This document shows, piece by piece, positions 63,488-64,000 of a stretch of DNA of 64,000 nt. The position numbers and the translations under genes were made by a program. The notes beneath the pieces are model-generated. The model did no database searches and had not been told where the DNA came from. It worked only from the letters and a program-made list of their open reading frames with translations. Every line of letters begins with the position of its first letter. Positions within the stretch are counted from its first letter, which is position 1. Origin of the DNA: Campylobacter curvus (GTDB lineage: Bacteria > Campylobacterota > Campylobacteria > Campylobacterales > Campylobacteraceae); assembly GCF_013372125.1 (NCBI RefSeq), contig NZ_CP053826.1, forward strand, positions 1,178,001-1,242,000, written 5' to 3'.

Positions 63488-64000
63488 ATGGCGAGATATG
63501 AATTAGGTGCAGTGTATAAAATAGAAGGCAGCAATAAAACATATTATGCACGGCTCGTCGGAAAAGATTGTTACGGTATTTACGCTCCCTTTGAGGAAAA
63601 TCCAAGCGAGCAGGTTTTAGAAAAAACACCCTATCGCCTCTATATCGTTTGCAATAGCTTTCCTGTAAAGCGCGGTATTTGGGAAAAGGTATTGCCTTCG
63701 CCTGCTCCCAAAGATACCAAGCGATGGCAGGCTCCCGAAAGAGCAAACTATGCAAACTTTAATCCGGCATTGTTTTTACGGCAGCATAGAATTTTTAGGC
63801 AAGACGGGAATATATGAATGCGGCAAAGAACATTTTATCGCTTTGGTAAAAGCTGGTATGATAGAGCATATTTTTAACAGGCACGAACATATTCCGAACT
63901 TTTTAGGATGTTATTACGACGGCTATCCTGAAAGTTATATTTTAGAGGAGGCGTGGTTAAAAAGCGGTATTATCGAGGCTCAAAGGGAAAAAGCTGCCGC
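63488..64000 (+). pseudogene. Imm26-like immunity protein gene, frameshifted and cut by window edge
   Basis: The ATG at 63488 (TTAAGGAG site) opens a 109-codon frame that starts MARYELGAVYKIEGSNKTYY, followed by KRGIWEKVLPSPAP, resembling Imm26-type immunity proteins. At a T5 run (63773-63777) the natural reading seems to shift: with one T fewer the protein continues FYGSIEFLGKTGIYECGKEH and runs open to the end of the window (AWLKSGIIEAQREKAA). The uncorrected frame stops at 63817. Either the gene is broken or the T run is a sequencing error or switch. Confidence 0.6.

Overview
The window looks like chromosomal DNA of a Campylobacter species, probably one of the oral/hydrogen-requiring group (C. 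concisus, showae, rectus or curvus relatives; species not certain). The evidence is the gene order rpmH-rnpA-yidD-yidC-jag-mnmE, a CjaA-type cysteine-binding lipoprotein, many AAATTT-rich intergenic stretches, a two-gene TRAP-TAXI transporter, agmatine-based putrescine synthesis, a HrcA/CIRCE-controlled groESL operon and a poly-G tract of the sort Campylobacter uses for phase variation. No rRNA, tRNA, CRISPR array or intact insertion sequence was seen.

Layout. 1-6.0 kb: the start of purL (cut by the window edge), then a minus-strand housekeeping operon rpmH-rnpA-yidD-yidC-jag-mnmE-lipoprotein-small ORF. 6.1-8.1 kb: a uracil-DNA-glycosylase-like protein and a periplasmic protein. 8.0-12.7 kb: a minus-strand operon of M48 protease, prmC, two DUF4149-like paralogues, a split ThrE exporter and ybgC. 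12.7-22.2 kb: beta-propeller protein, NSS transporter, flavin oxidoreductase, Sel1/Hcp repeat proteins, ABC-F ATPase, MATE pump and YgjP-like peptidase. 22.2-29 kb: TRAP-TAXI transporter, aguB, cation efflux protein, aguA. 29.1-33.3 kb: TsdA-like dihaem cytochrome and a cysteine-type ABC transporter.

33.3-57.9 kb is a 24.5-kb, single-direction surface-glycan locus, and is the most interesting part. The outer genes (manB, wecB, wecC at one end; manC, a WbaZ-like glycosyltransferase and a WbaP-type initiating transferase at the other) have ordinary composition. The inside (about 37.1-54.1 kb) is far richer in A+T and carries an unusual set: a cytidylyltransferase-PEP mutase fusion, phosphonopyruvate decarboxylase, an iron alcohol dehydrogenase, a CDP-alcohol phosphotransferase with a nine-G tract in its reading frame, an AsnB-type amidotransferase, a LicD-like transferase, a flippase, a FemAB-like/polysaccharide-deacetylase fusion, an alpha/alpha-toroid/methyltransferase fusion, an acyltransferase and several glycosyltransferases. 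Together these suggest that the cell makes 2-hydroxyethylphosphonate, activates it as a CMP conjugate and attaches it, phase-variably, to a mannose/ManNAcA-containing surface glycan or to a lipid. This is inference from gene content.

57.9-64 kb: groESL with a CIRCE operator, an AsmA-like protein, then a decaying cluster of immunity-type genes (DUF4375/DMP19-like, a SUFU-domain gene broken by an in-frame stop, an Imm26-like gene broken by a frameshift, and smaller remnants) that runs off the window. A roughly 120-bp intergenic repeat with a covarying hairpin occurs twice, in opposite orientation, at 12.7 kb and 26.7 kb.
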